In this document: positions 12,091-22,433 of the stretch, one piece after another
How the letters are laid out: every line of letters begins with the position of its first letter
How positions within the stretch are numbered: position 1 is the first letter of the stretch
NCBI GenBank assembly: GCA_001692895.1
Contig: KV748212.1
Span: 1,114,428-1,178,427, forward strand
Length of the DNA: 64,000 bases
Direction: 5' to 3'
From: Cenococcum geophilum 1.58
Lineage: Eukaryota; Ascomycota; Dothideomycetes; Gloniales; Gloniaceae
Notes under the pieces: generated by a model
The model's database searches: none
Seen by the model: the letters and a program-made list of their open reading frames with translations, nothing else
Told to the model about the DNA's origin: nothing
Translations under genes and position numbers: made by a program

Positions 12091-14488
12091 CCGTTAAAAT
12101 CGATTAAGGCAGGTAGTAAGAAGCTTACTAGTATTAAGCTGTTCTTTATAGCTGAGAGTAGAAGGATATTAGAGATTAGGAGGCCTAGATTAATTAGGAT
12201 TGATTGCGGATATAAAAGTAGCCTAGTACTTAATAAAAGCCGCCCTTAATTTAATAGCTGACGGATCTAGCTTTAGGGCTATTAAACTCCATAACAAGCT
12301 ATATATATAGCCGCTACCTTATACCTGCCACTTATATTAGGACTAAAAGTCAGTGCTATTAAATAGGCCTATAAGTATGTGCTTCCTAAATAGATTAAAG
12401 TGGCGATATAGCTAGTAAGCAGTAATATATAGATTATTGTTAAGATTCTAAGAAGTAATCTAGTAGCGCTAAGCCTTATTAATAGCCTTATATTTATTAA
12501 ATAGAGGTATATAAGAGTGTAGATTATACTAATGTAGATTAGCAGCGCTAAGTGTAAAGAATAGAGACCTGCTCTTAATATTCTTAGTATAAGCTATAAG
12601 CTTATTTCTCTTCTGCCTCTAGTAAGGTCTAGTGCCCTTAAGGTTCCTTGTATACCATATAATCTTATTTAGTAACTAGTTACCCCTATTACTATTTATA
12701 AGATTACTAAACTTATTTAAAGATAGACTATTCTTATCTAATCGGCTGTAGAGGAAGTGGGTGGCGTTAAGGGCTTACTCTTTTATAATCCGATTAAACA
12801 CGTAGTAGCAAAATAAGGGGTAGCGGCTAAACCGACCGTCCTAATACTTAAGTATATACTTGGCGTATGTAGCTAGGGTAACCGTACGGCTTTATAGTAT
12901 ATTAAAATTGGCTTTACTATAAGGAAATAGAGTAGGAAAGGCGCTATATATAATAAAACTAGCTAATCGCTTAGAGAGAAGTGTCTGTCGCATAGTAGGA
13001 ACCTCTAGGCCCGCTTATAGGTCTTATTAGTATTAAACCTTACGACCTAAAAGCTCTAATTTATTAAGGTTAGGTACTAGATTAGGAACTAAAGTATCTA
13101 GTATATTATTATTAAATTCGCTGTCTAGTATATTACTGCTAAGCTTAGTAGGTAGAGGATTAATAGTAGGACGTTATATAGGAGTAGTAGGGTAAGCTAT
13201 CGGGCCACTAGAATTAGACTTTAACTTATTAATATAAGGTAGCTAATCTAATATAGAGCTATTTTTAGGTAAGCTGGTAAGCCAGGTACTACATATTTTA
13301 ACGTCGCGATAATTAGGATAATTGACCTTTAGAAAGTAAAGCTACTATACTATAGTAGAGCGCCTTACGGTATACCGCTTGGTGAACCGCTAACTTAGGT
13401 ATTTACCACCTTCTACTACTATAGGCCTTACAACTAGTATATTGAGTTTAGTAGGTAGCCGTAGTAGCTGCCTTTAGGTCTTTAGTGTGTTCTAGCTAAA
13501 GCAGCAGACGTGGCTAGTATAGCGATATTACTAGCCGCGTATACGCATAACTTATAGATAAACGTATACGCGCGTAATTAGAAGCTCCTCTACCGCGGTA
13601 AGTATAGGTAGGAAGCTAGGAACAGGCCCCAAATTGAGCCCATTGCTATTACTAAATAGGGGAGGAAGGGTTAGATTCTTAAGGCTATCGGCGTCCTTAA
13701 TATAGGCTTTATATACACCTATATTATCACCCTTTGTAGCTAAGCCTATTTGGAACCACTGCTCCTTATAACGACTATACGTCTCTATACGTTTAGCCTA
13801 TAATATACTCCTAAACTTCTTAATTTGCTCCTAATTAACTACTAAAACGGGTAGTGGTGTAGCCGTAGCCGGAGCTTACTATAAGGGAGCTTGCCGCGAG
13901 GGAGCTTGCCGTAAGGGAGCTTGCTGCAAGGAAGGTAGTATTAGTAGTAGGGTAGGTATTGGCGGTAGTATAGGTATTAGCGGTAGGGTAGGTATAGGAG
14001 CTAGTTCCGGCAAGGACGCATTTAGGCTATCTAGAGTGCCTCTTCTACTATACGGAGCTTTATCTATAGTATATAGCGGAGGAGTAGGCGAGTAAGCTTT
14101 ACCCCGTCGATTAAGAATGCGGTGCCCTCGCTATATTGCCCTAATTGTCTTTTACTGTTAAGCTATTTTAGGAGTATCTTAGCTATTCTAGCCGCGAGGC
14201 AGGAAGGCGTTCTCAGTATCATTTTTAGGTGGAGTAGTTCGCTGGCGCCTTATAGGACGATTCTTAGTAGTAAAACCTAACTCTATAAGAGCTCTCTGCT
14301 TATTTAAATTATATTTAGAGACTTAGAAAAGTAAGTAGAAGTAGAAGTAATATATAGGGAAGACGCACCTTTGACCGATATAACTGGTATAGCTTTAAAA
14401 GCTTCTTTAAAGGGCCGTCTTTAATAAAGTTAAGGCGGGGCTTATGGATATGGCATTTACTGCACTTAATTATAATAGGATCTGCCAT
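12091..14488 (-). pseudogene. Helitron-1 Rep half of RepHel with cysteine-rich and DUF6570-like N-terminal region (degraded)
   Basis: The minus-strand reading starts at an ATG at 14488-14486 and opens MADPIIIKCSKCHIHKPR, a CxxC zinc-binding-like start. A variable, proline-rich stretch follows. Next comes a block near 13390-13480 resembling the 'LPTELDILVVRP' core of DUF6570, the domain that precedes the Rep domain in many fungal Helitron proteins. The Rep (HUH endonuclease) block is near 12285-12335 and reads GSGYIYSLLWSL, where the family has a histidine-X-histidine pair; both histidine codons (CAY) now read TAY here. The HUH enzyme would nick and rejoin the element ends. Many TAG stops are present. 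The Rep half ends at 12091, next to the Gypsy-B1 target duplication. Confidence 0.72.
13876..13995 (-). repeat. Short tandem repeats expanded inside the Helitron-1 Rep gene
   Basis: About four units of a 15-bp repeat (GGGAGCTTGCCGYRA) are followed by repeats of GGTAGGGTAGGTATTGGC type, together about 115 bases. Helitron-2 lacks the whole segment near 41545 and goes straight from the flank to GGAGTAGGTATAGGAGC. A 15-bp unit keeps reading frame, so it would have lengthened a low-complexity linker between the N-terminal region and Rep. Confidence 0.75.
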
Positions 14489-14726
14489 ATTTAGAATATA
14501 TATAGTAGTATTAATTAAGGTGTCAATAAAGGAAGGTGTAATACTAAGATATTTTAATGTTTATAATATTTTAATGTTCGTTACGTGGATTCTGCCACAA
14601 CTTACCACGCGTAGTCTTGTTTTTAACTAATTAGAAGCCAGCTTTCTAACTAATTAGAAGCTAGCTTAGCGGAGTTTAAAATCTAGGACCTGAATATAAT
14701 AGACTACTCGTACCTCGGGTCAATAA

Positions 14727-14877
14727 TATAGAGCCGATTTGTAACTAAACGTACCCTTATCTAGTTTTAATATAGGCGTTTTTTAAGCACGCTAATCTGT
14801 TGGAGATTAACCCCACTTTAACTAGTAAAACAGACGGCGTTCTCTAAACAATTAACAGTACTAAAAAGGCGCCTTTA
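14727..14877. other. Short unassigned segment between Helitron-1 and Gypsy-A3
   Basis: About 150 bases match nothing else I could find in the window. CpG and CpA are less depleted than in the neighbouring elements, so it may be old unique flank into which Gypsy-A3 inserted. No open frame or RNA gene is visible. Confidence 0.4.
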
Positions 14878-14917
14878 TGTGACGGCTTATATAAATGCCT
14901 TTAAACTAAAGCTTGTA

Positions 14918-14968
14918 CGGAGGTCGCTGTTAAAAGTCTTTACACCTTCCTAATTAAGAAGTTTGAGC
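14918..14968. repeat. Left terminal inverted repeat of Tc1-1
   Basis: 51 bases opening CGGAGGTCGCTGTTAAAAG. They are the inverted copy of 17315-17365, with a few transition differences, and are preceded by the TA target. Confidence 0.9.
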
Positions 14969-15126
14969 TTACCGCCCTTTGACCGCCCAAATATTCTAAC
15001 AGCAGAATGCTTTCTATAGCTTAATTGCTTCTGTTATACCAATAATAGCGCCACCGGATTAAGGAGATCCGCCTTAAAACTGCTGGTAAGAACTCCCCTA
15101 AGCTTGGATTTAGGTTTGCTAATAAT

Positions 15127-17288
15127 AGGCATTTATTAACTTGCAACTAAGGCTCAGGCCCTAGCTATAAAGGCTATAGGAGCGACCCTCAACTATATTA
15201 AACGTATTACTAAAATTAAGCGTCGTGCTCTGCAATACATCTTTAAAAAGGCCCGTAGCCGTGGCTGGAACCTAGTGTGTCGTCCTCTCCTTCTTAATGG
15301 CTATATTATTGACGCTCCTCGTACTAAAAGAAAGATTAAAATTACCTGTAAGTTTAAACAGCAAATTATTAAGAAAGCCACCTCTAATTAATATGGCAGA
15401 GAGAAGTCCTCCGTATATATCGCTGCTAAATATAGCTACTCCGAAAAAACCGTTTAGCGAGTTCTTCGCCGCCATAGATATTATAAGACGAAGCCGATAA
15501 GAAAGCCTTGCCTTTTACTAGAGATAAAAGAAGCTCGCCTTTAATTCGCCTTAAAGTACAAATACTAGACAATTAAGGATTAGAAGGCCGTTATCTAGAG
15601 TAATAAAATAGGCGTCGTCTTAGGCTATAGAAGAGGCGGCTATAGGCTCTAGCGTTTAGCCAGTAAGAAGGTAAATAAGACAGCAATTTAACCGCGCTTT
15701 TCTAGGGCTACAAAGTTTATATTTTAGGGCGCCTTTTTATATAATTAGAAGTCACCCTACCATATATAGAAGCTAAAGACTGTAGTAGAGAAGAAGGCTT
15801 TAAAGCGTAAGCTTAAAGCAATTAATAAAGTAATTGAGCCAGAGCTTCGCAAGGCTTAGCACCTTAACACTAGTATATAACAACTTAGGCTTCGTAATAA
15901 GCTAGGTAGAAAGCCTTAATTCCATATAACGGAAGGAAATGGCGCCTTTTAAAGAAACAGCAAGAAAGGCGGCATTAATTAGTACCGTTATCTTACTATA
16001 ATCCTTCTACTAATCCTTATTCCTTTTGGCCTTAAGTGTTATATTAATCGCCTAAATACTATTATTTAGGAGGACAAGGCTTTAGCTTACGCATTATATT
16101 ACTAGCAGATCTACTTTAACGCAGTAGGCCTTTAGCGCCTTATCTAGCCCGGTAATTCACTTAATCTAAATATAATTAAGCTAGCTTAGCTGTACCTTAA
16201 ACGCGTTACTATAAGAAAGGGAGCACTAAAGACTTAAGTGGAAGCTAAACGGGCATAGTAAAAGGCTTAGGAGGAGCTTAAGTAATAGCAAATTTAAGCC
16301 TAGATTAAACGAATACCAAGATATATTAAAGAGGTAATCCAGTATAGAGAAGGCAATAACTACGTTAAAGGCGCTGCTGACTCTGCTTGTGATTAGAAGG
16401 CTCTTAAACGAATAGCACAATATTAACGTAATGTAATTACTTATATGCGATAGTAGGTGCTTTTAAGCCTTAATTAACTTAATTCTATAGAGCCTCTACT
16501 AAGCGAGCCTTAGAAGCCAGAGCTTCTAAAGCGGATAAACATCAGACCTTAGCTTTTAAATTAACTCCTAGATCTAGAGCCTTTATATAGCAACTATAAG
16601 CTAAAGTAGCGTCGCCAACATTAAGCCAAATAGACCCTTTACCAGCCGCCCGCTTAGTTAAAGCCTTCCTTTAAAAAGCCTCCTCTTAAACCTCTACCGC
16701 CTAAGCCTCTACTTCCTCCTCCTCCTCCTCCTTAGCCGTAAGAGCTTTAAAATCGACTAAATACAAAGGGCAGGAATATAAAGAAAGTAGAGTTTAATAT
16801 TAGCTTTATAGAGCCTTAAATTAGGCAGCTATAAGAGAATTAAAAGCAAGTAGCTAACGTTAAGTGGTGTATAATTAACCAGTCTATAAGGAAATGGGTA
16901 AGGTAAAAGGGCTCTACCACTACCTCTATTAAGGCTTTAGATAACTACAGAGCCTCTACTAGCGGCTTAATTAATAAAGGAATATTTATAGAGCCGCCCG
17001 CAGATTATTATATAGAGCCTTTAAAGCCTTTAGAACCTCTAAAGCCTCTATAACACTAAAAGTCTATACAAACAATTGCCAAAAGATTAGGAAGAAGGCA
17101 GCGACGAAAGGTTAATCCTTAGCTAGAAGAGCTTATAGAGTTGGTAGAGGAGCTAGTATGGGGCAATATTATACGGTCGCGTAGAGCCCGCAACCTTAAA
17201 ATTACGTAGCTTATTAATTAATTAATTAATAGCATCTATATCGCATTTTATTTAAAGCCTTTTAGGCAGCTTTTAGTCGTTTTATAGT
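15127..17288 (+). pseudogene. Tc1-1 transposase (DDE, Tc1/mariner superfamily), with possible long C-terminal extension
   Basis: The plus-strand frame reads like fungal Tc1-type transposases. A helix-turn-helix region comes first (AQALAIKAIGATLNYIKRIT; RALQYIFKKARSRGWN). The DDE core follows: the first aspartate block near 15590 (expected WSDE, now *SNK), the second near 16065-16085 (IIXEDKALAYA, expected QDNAPAH), and the third near 16150-16190 (PGNSLNLNIIKLA, expected SPDLNxIE). Stops are TAG or TAA at tryptophan or glutamine positions, so the catalytic residues and frame are lost to RIP. The recognised transposase ends at a TAA at 16424-16426, which may itself be a mutated CAA. The same frame continues to about 17288 with a proline-rich stretch (PPLKPLPPKPLLPPPPPP) and a charged tail. 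That is either a C-terminal extension or a second gene. Confidence 0.82.
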
Positions 17289-17314
17289 TAAATCCATAAT
17301 ATTTAGGTGGGCTC

Positions 17315-17365
17315 GCTTAAACTTCCTAATTAGGAAAGTGCAAAGACTTTTAACAGCGACCTTTA
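17315..17365. repeat. Right terminal inverted repeat of Tc1-1
   Basis: 51 bases ending AACAGCGACCTTTA. They are the inverted copy of 14918-14968 and are followed by the TA duplication and by Gypsy-A LTR sequence. Confidence 0.9.
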
Positions 17366-17484
17366 TAGAATGCTATCTTATAAAGATACTAAGCTAGGGA
17401 GAAGGAAAGGGGGTTGCTAGGGCCAGTGTAAATAAATAAGTAGCGCGAGCCGCTAAGGCGCTAGTAGTAGGCGAGCTAATAGTA

Positions 17485-17580
17485 AAAAATAGTACTAGAT
17501 AGTACGCGATAGTACACGATAGTACATAATAGTACGCGATAGTACGCGATAGTACGCAATAGTACGTAATAATATAAGAT
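17485..17580. repeat. 10-bp minisatellite in the Gypsy-A3 LTR
   Basis: About nine units of ATAGTACGCG type run in tandem. The equivalent stretch of the Gypsy-A4 LTR (about 24830-24855) has only two or three units, which explains much of the length difference between the two LTRs. Confidence 0.85.
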
Positions 17581-19037
17581 AGTAATAGGTAGCAGAATAT
17601 GGCAGAACTTGGGTAGAATTTAGCAGGTAACGCGCTCTAGCGCTATTATATTACCCCCCCCTCCTAAAAAAGCCTGCCCTTAGGCGTTATCTAAGCTCCC
17701 TATTATTGTCTAAATTGTTATAGTTATTTAACCCCTCTTCCTAGCATTTAATCCAGTTGTTTAATTTATATAGTAGTCTGGGTAGATTAGGGTAGGTTAT
17801 ATAAAAGTCTCGTAACTTATAGGGAAAGTACTTAAAATTAGATATAGGGTACTATTCTAGGTCTTCGTCGTGGCCTACTTAGCTTATATAGTATTTTAAT
17901 ATATTATATGGTTCTTTTTTACTGCTAGGATTTCTTTAACTTTTTATTCCTCGTCCTCTATAATCTAGATTATTAGTAGGGGGTCGTTATACTACCTAGG
18001 CAGTGGATTATCCGCAGCCTTTTATAGTTGGTTTAGGGAGAAAATAAGGTAGATCCTTATTAACTCTAGTGGCTTAACCTTAAAAGAGCGTCCTACCCTT
18101 TAAAGAATCTTATATAGGCTAGCTATTTAGTAGTCTAGCTTATAGCTCGGCCTCTGGGTTTTTTAGTTCTTTATTAACACCTATACCTTATCTCCTACTT
18201 AGAAGTCTACCTCGTGACAATATTAGTTTATATTAGACTCCTTCTTCTCTTACGCCTTTTTTATAATTATTTAAGCAGTCTCCTAGGCTCTGTGTATTCT
18301 TTTAATAAATACCTAGGCTTTTTTATAGCTAAGGCGTTCGCGGGCTATAGTAGGTTTAGTAGGCCTATCCTAATTAAAGGATGTTTATAGTGTATACCCG
18401 TAAAGCAGTTTAAATAGTAATATCCCTATACTATTATAGGGGAGGGTAAGCTGCGCGTAGTCTATTATAGGTAGTAGTTCTAACTAGTTGTCCTAATAGT
18501 AGTCTATAAAGGGATGTAGTTGCTAGTTAAGGTACTGGTTCATAATATTAGTTTAGCTATTAGTTTAAGGGTGGAATATAGTAGAGAGCTTAATCTTAAT
18601 CCTAAGAATTCGTTCTAGAAATCTAATATAAATTAGGGACTATATAGTTAGAGATAATTGATTTAGGGGCGCCGTAGAATTAATAGATGTTGTTAATATA
18701 GAGGCGGGCCATATCCTTTACCGTTGTGGTCTTAAAATAAGGGAGGGAGACGGATTATTTATATAGTTGGTTAATTATAGTAAAGGCCGCATTATAGCCG
18801 TAGGCGTCCTTTAGAAACGACTTAAAGTCTATTATAATATATTACTAAGGGTGTTTTGGGACTAGTAGCGGTTATAGCTACCTAGAAGTTTAATTCTTAG
18901 GGGTATCTATATATTTATAGGCGTGGTAGTTTCTAATAAATTAATCTATATCCGATAAAAGTCCTTACTAGTAATAATAGGGCATTAGTAATTAGTAGGG
19001 CTTATTTTAACTAGGGTGTGCTATAAAGATATTAGAG

Positions 19038-19308
19038 CCTACTAGGCTTAAAAAAACCCTCTTATAGGTAGAAAACCTATAGATATAAGCAAAGGGGAGT
19101 TCTAGTTTACCTATTTTCTTTCTTTTTCTTTTTGCCTATTTAGATAGGATAAAGATAAAGATACAGAAATAGAAGAAATTGTTAAACTATTACTAGGGTG
19201 GGGGGGGGGGGNGNGAAAATATTCTTAATCTCCTAAAAAAGGAAAGGAAAATTAAGAACCTAATACTAACGTACTAACGTATATTTCTTAGGCGTAGTAT
19301 TAAATACT
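19038..19308. other. Unassigned low-complexity stretch with poly-G tract and ambiguous bases
   Basis: This lies between the Gypsy-A3 break and a Gypsy-B-type LTR piece. It contains an A-run near 19049-19056, a pyrimidine-rich run (CTTTCTTTTTCTTTTTG) facing a purine-rich run around 19110-19180, and a run of G from about 19199 to 19211 with two ambiguous bases. The N calls inside the G run suggest sequencing trouble. I see no gene and no clear match elsewhere in the window. Confidence 0.5.
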
Positions 19309-19495
19309 TAAAGGACTACAGTCCCTACCTAAATAGTTCTCTTCTTTATAGTAAATCTTAGAATATAATTAGGGTTAATCTATTAGGCGACTACTCCACT
19401 AGATATTATTATGTTGTTAACTTTCTTATTATCTATATACCTAGCCTATTAATAAGTCTACTGTAGTTTATACTATAAGGCTTTATTATAAAAAG
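19309..19495 (+). mobile_element. Gypsy-B-type LTR fragment (3' half)
   Basis: About 187 bases match the 3' half of the Gypsy-B LTR in plus orientation (compare 55160-55346) and stop at what corresponds to the LTR end. The 5' half and any attached internal region are absent. A broken remnant, more divergent from B1-B3 than they are from each other. Confidence 0.65.
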
Positions 19496-22433
19496 CTTAA
19501 AATAAACAGTTTCCTTAATATAGTTAAACAACTACTTTAAGACCTAAAAGAAATCTACTTAATACTAAATAAGCGAGGCTTATTAGCTACCCCTAAGGAA
19601 ATTAACTAAAGACTAGAAAGAATTTAGGTAGTAATTGGAAATAGGCTAGAAGAGTACTACCCGTTCTTAAAACTAGGCCCTTATATATAATATATATAGT
19701 CCATATAATACGCGGTTCTTATTACTAGTTAATAATAAGCAAGAAGGAAATATATAAGTAGCTATAACCCTAAAGACGAGAGACGATATAAAGATATAAG
19801 AAACTAGTTAAAGAATACCCTAAAAAAGAAGTAAGGAATAACTAGAGATAGTTTATAAATAAGCATACTTTTAACCCGAGCCTCCCCTATAATAAGGGCC
19901 TTTAGGCTATAGTAAAATTGGTAAAGAAAAAGGTAGGGCGCCTAGTAGAAGACCTATACCTACTACCCTTATAAAGAGTAGGGGAATTAGAGGCCACTAG
20001 TAATAATAATAATAATAAGGTAAAAATCCTTATAGAAAGGTTCTTTCCCTAAATAGCTTTAGTAGACCTTAGTAATATTATAGGTAAAATACTAGTAACT
20101 TGTCTATAAGTTAATAGCAATATAATAATAAAGAAAATGGCTAGAACTATTAGCCGCCTTTTAAATAATATAATATTAGGACTAGATATAATTCTAAATA
20201 AAGCCTTAAAGACTTATAGACTACTTATAGCACCCTAGCTTATAGATATAGCTAGAGTATACTTTACTATAAGCTACTACCTATAACTCGGAAGATCTAT
20301 AACGACATTTATTTTATAAAAAGAAGGTAAAGTAGATTACTTAATCCTAGAAAGCTACCGCCCTACTACCTTAAAAAATACCCTTAGTAATATCTTAGAA
20401 AGGGCAATTGCGAACTATATAGCAAATACGGCTAAAAATACGCCTTACTACTATAAAGCTAAATAGGGGTAAGAAAGAACAGCTTAACACTATTAGCACT
20501 TACGCTACTTACTATTATTATTAAATCTATATAGGCGATGCAAGGGGACTTTATAGTATTAATACTTAGCCTAGATATTAGTAGTGCCTATAATAATATA
20601 CCCTATAAGCGTCTCCTATATATCCTTAGGGTTAAGGGCTTTTTAAAATAGATTATATAATTTATTTAAGGGTTTATAGGCTAGAAAAAACATTACTAGT
20701 CTTTAGTAGATACTAGAGCCCCCTTATTTCAGTTATAATAGGAATACTATAAGAACTACCCCTCTTACCTATACTCTTTCTTTTCTTTATAAGTAACTTA
20801 CTTAATTCCTTTAAGAAAGGGGCAACCTAAGGGATAGGCTTTATTAATAATATAAACCTAATTATATATAGGCTAATAGCCGTAGAGAATTATAAAATAC
20901 TAGAGAAAGCCTATAATACCTATATAGAGTCTAATTCTTACTAGAGAAATACTAGCTAATCTATTTTATAAGAAAACGTAACTAATTTATAGATCTCTAG
21001 TATATAATTTATATTTAAGGTTTTATAGGTTAACTAGTTTAGGGCCTAAGGGTATTAGGAGTATAGGTAGATAGTAAGCTCTAGAAGAGCGTATATATAG
21101 CACAAAACGGCCTATAAAGGCTAAGTATAGTATATTATATTATTTAGGATTATTAATTCTATATAGGGTCTATGCTTTTAGAGGTTACGCCTACTATATA
21201 TAATAGTTATCCGGCTAACTATAATATATAGGTCCAGTATATAGGGCACTAGAGAAACTAAAAAGGACTCCCCTAAATCGCTCCTTAAACCACTCTAAAA
21301 GGTCTAAATAGCCTGCCTTTAAAGTATAATAAGCGGGTATAAGCAAACGGCTATAGCACTGCTTAAGAAGGAAGCTAATATTCCCTCCCTATAACTATAT
21401 ATTAAAGCTACTATAATATAAAGGGCGCAAAATAAACGTAACTTTAATATTATAAAGTATATTAAGATACGCTTAAATAAACTATAGAGGGACCTAAGGG
21501 TACCCTATAGGAGAATAAACTAATAACCCTAAAGTAGGGAAGATATATTAGAGAAACAGGTAAAAAAAAGTAGAAGAAAAATAGTGCCGCTTTAGGGCCT
21601 AGGCTTATATAAAGGAGAATAGGAGACGCGTAAGAGGCCAGTAAAGGTAATAGTAAGAGAGAGAAAGGAGTTAAAGTAGAGTATAAAAAAATGCTAGGAA
21701 ACCATCTACCGTAATATAATACTAGTTAGACTAATAATAAAGAGATATATAGAAGTTAAAGGTATAGAGGCTAACTTAGGTAAGAGAAATCTAAGCCGTA
21801 GCATAGTTAACGCTATAGAGGATAAATACTTAAGGGCTCTAAGAAGGCCTAATAAAGGTAGAAAATATAATAGTAATACTTTTAAGAATAGGAATAATAG
21901 GACTAAAAGACTGGCCCTACTAGGTAGGTATCCTAGTAGGTAGCCTAAGATATAAATATAGCTAGCTAAAACAGATACTAAAACATATAATACTATTATG
22001 CCCCTTATATACCAACTAAGAAGTAATACTTTTAGTAGCTAGCATAGAGAACTATAATACGCTACTCTTAATAAAAAAAGGTCTTAAGGCGGCTACCTAG
22101 TGGCTTATTAGCTAAAATATACTAAACTAGTTCTAAATTATAAGGGAAATAGTAATAAAAGATAAAGGGGTAAGTAATAGGCGCCCCCTAATAACTCTAC
22201 AGCGGTAGAGTAAAGTTTATAATACTAGCGCGTCCGTAAGCTAATTACGGCAGTAATAGTTTCTAAAAAGGTTAAAAAGTAAGGTAGTAAAGTACTATAG
22301 GCGCCTTATAGGCAAGTCTTAAAAGGCGGGGGGATGGATTACGGGGTTTTCTTAAGTAGAGTTGTCTCCTTATATATAAATAAGAAGTAGTCCGCGTGGC
22401 CTTAATAGGGATCTAAATTAGGCGTTAAGCAAT
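19496..22433 (+). mobile_element. Tad1-like LINE, 5'-truncated, RIP-mutated
   Basis: A non-LTR retrotransposon fragment on the plus strand. It lacks ORF1 and most or all of the endonuclease domain, as 5'-truncated LINEs usually do. It ends near 22433 with a short A-rich stretch (AATAAATAAAT) and then enters Gypsy-C integrase sequence, so it may have inserted into Gypsy-C, or the two are simply juxtaposed. The left junction with the Gypsy-B-type LTR piece gives no obvious target duplication. Borders are approximate. Confidence 0.72.
19990..22340 (+). pseudogene. Tad1-like LINE ORF2 reverse transcriptase (degraded)
   Basis: The plus-strand reading shows LINE reverse transcriptase blocks in order: a finger region with LESYRPTTLKNTLSNILERAI near 20345-20415, the first catalytic block LSLDISSAYNNI near 20565-20600 (family: LDISGAFDNV), the LPILFLFFISNLL block near 20770-20815, and the second catalytic block GIGFINNINLI near 20840-20875, where the family has FVDD. 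The C-terminal region carries a KGLKAATxWLIS-like motif near 22080-22115, typical of the Tad1 tail. Many TAG or TAA stops and lost catalytic aspartates make it inactive. It would have copied its own RNA at a nicked target site. Confidence 0.75.

Larger units (their letters stand above)
441..14726 (-). mobile_element. Helitron-1 (RepHel type), RIP-mutated, split by Gypsy-B1
   Basis: This is an autonomous-type Helitron on the minus strand, about 6.4 kb without its insert. It is recognised from a rolling-circle Rep half (12091-14488) and a Pif1-like helicase half (about 1550-4169). Helitron-2 at 35703-42254 is collinear over the whole length. The two differ mainly by transitions, and Helitron-2 gives the uninterrupted version of the site into which Gypsy-B1 inserted. 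Both ends are approximate and were set where the two copies stop matching. The canonical 5' TC and 3' CTRR termini could not be fixed, possibly because of mutation. The low-coordinate end abuts the 255-bp module array. Heavily degraded; inactive. Confidence 0.8.
14918..17365 (+). mobile_element. Tc1-1, complete Tc1/mariner-type DNA transposon (RIP-mutated)
   Basis: A 2448-bp element with 51-bp terminal inverted repeats (14918-14968 and 17315-17365) and a TA target duplication at 14916-14917 and 17366-17367. The Gypsy-A4 LTR at about 24655-24740 shows the same sequence without the insert, so both borders and the TA duplication are confirmed by an empty site within the window. Inside is one plus-strand transposase gene, now a pseudogene, plus a long downstream region in the same frame. 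At 2.4 kb it is larger than typical 1.3-1.9 kb fungal Tc1 elements. The TIRs differ only by transitions. Confidence 0.92.
14878..19037 (-). mobile_element. Gypsy-A3, 5'-truncated LTR retrotransposon fossil with Tc1-1 inserted in its LTR
   Basis: A minus-strand Gypsy-A copy. Its 3' LTR spans 14878-17650 (about 320 bp without the Tc1-1 insert) and is followed by a C-rich plus-strand tract at 17651-17662, the polypurine tract in element sense. Next comes the pol 3' end (chromodomain-like tail and integrase part) up to about 19037, where similarity to Gypsy-A4 stops. Everything upstream in the element (RT, protease, gag, 5' LTR) is missing. Heavily broken and incomplete. The LTR ends are of the TGTAAC/GTTACA type shared by A2 and A4. 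Old enough to have received a DNA transposon that is itself RIP-mutated. Confidence 0.8.
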
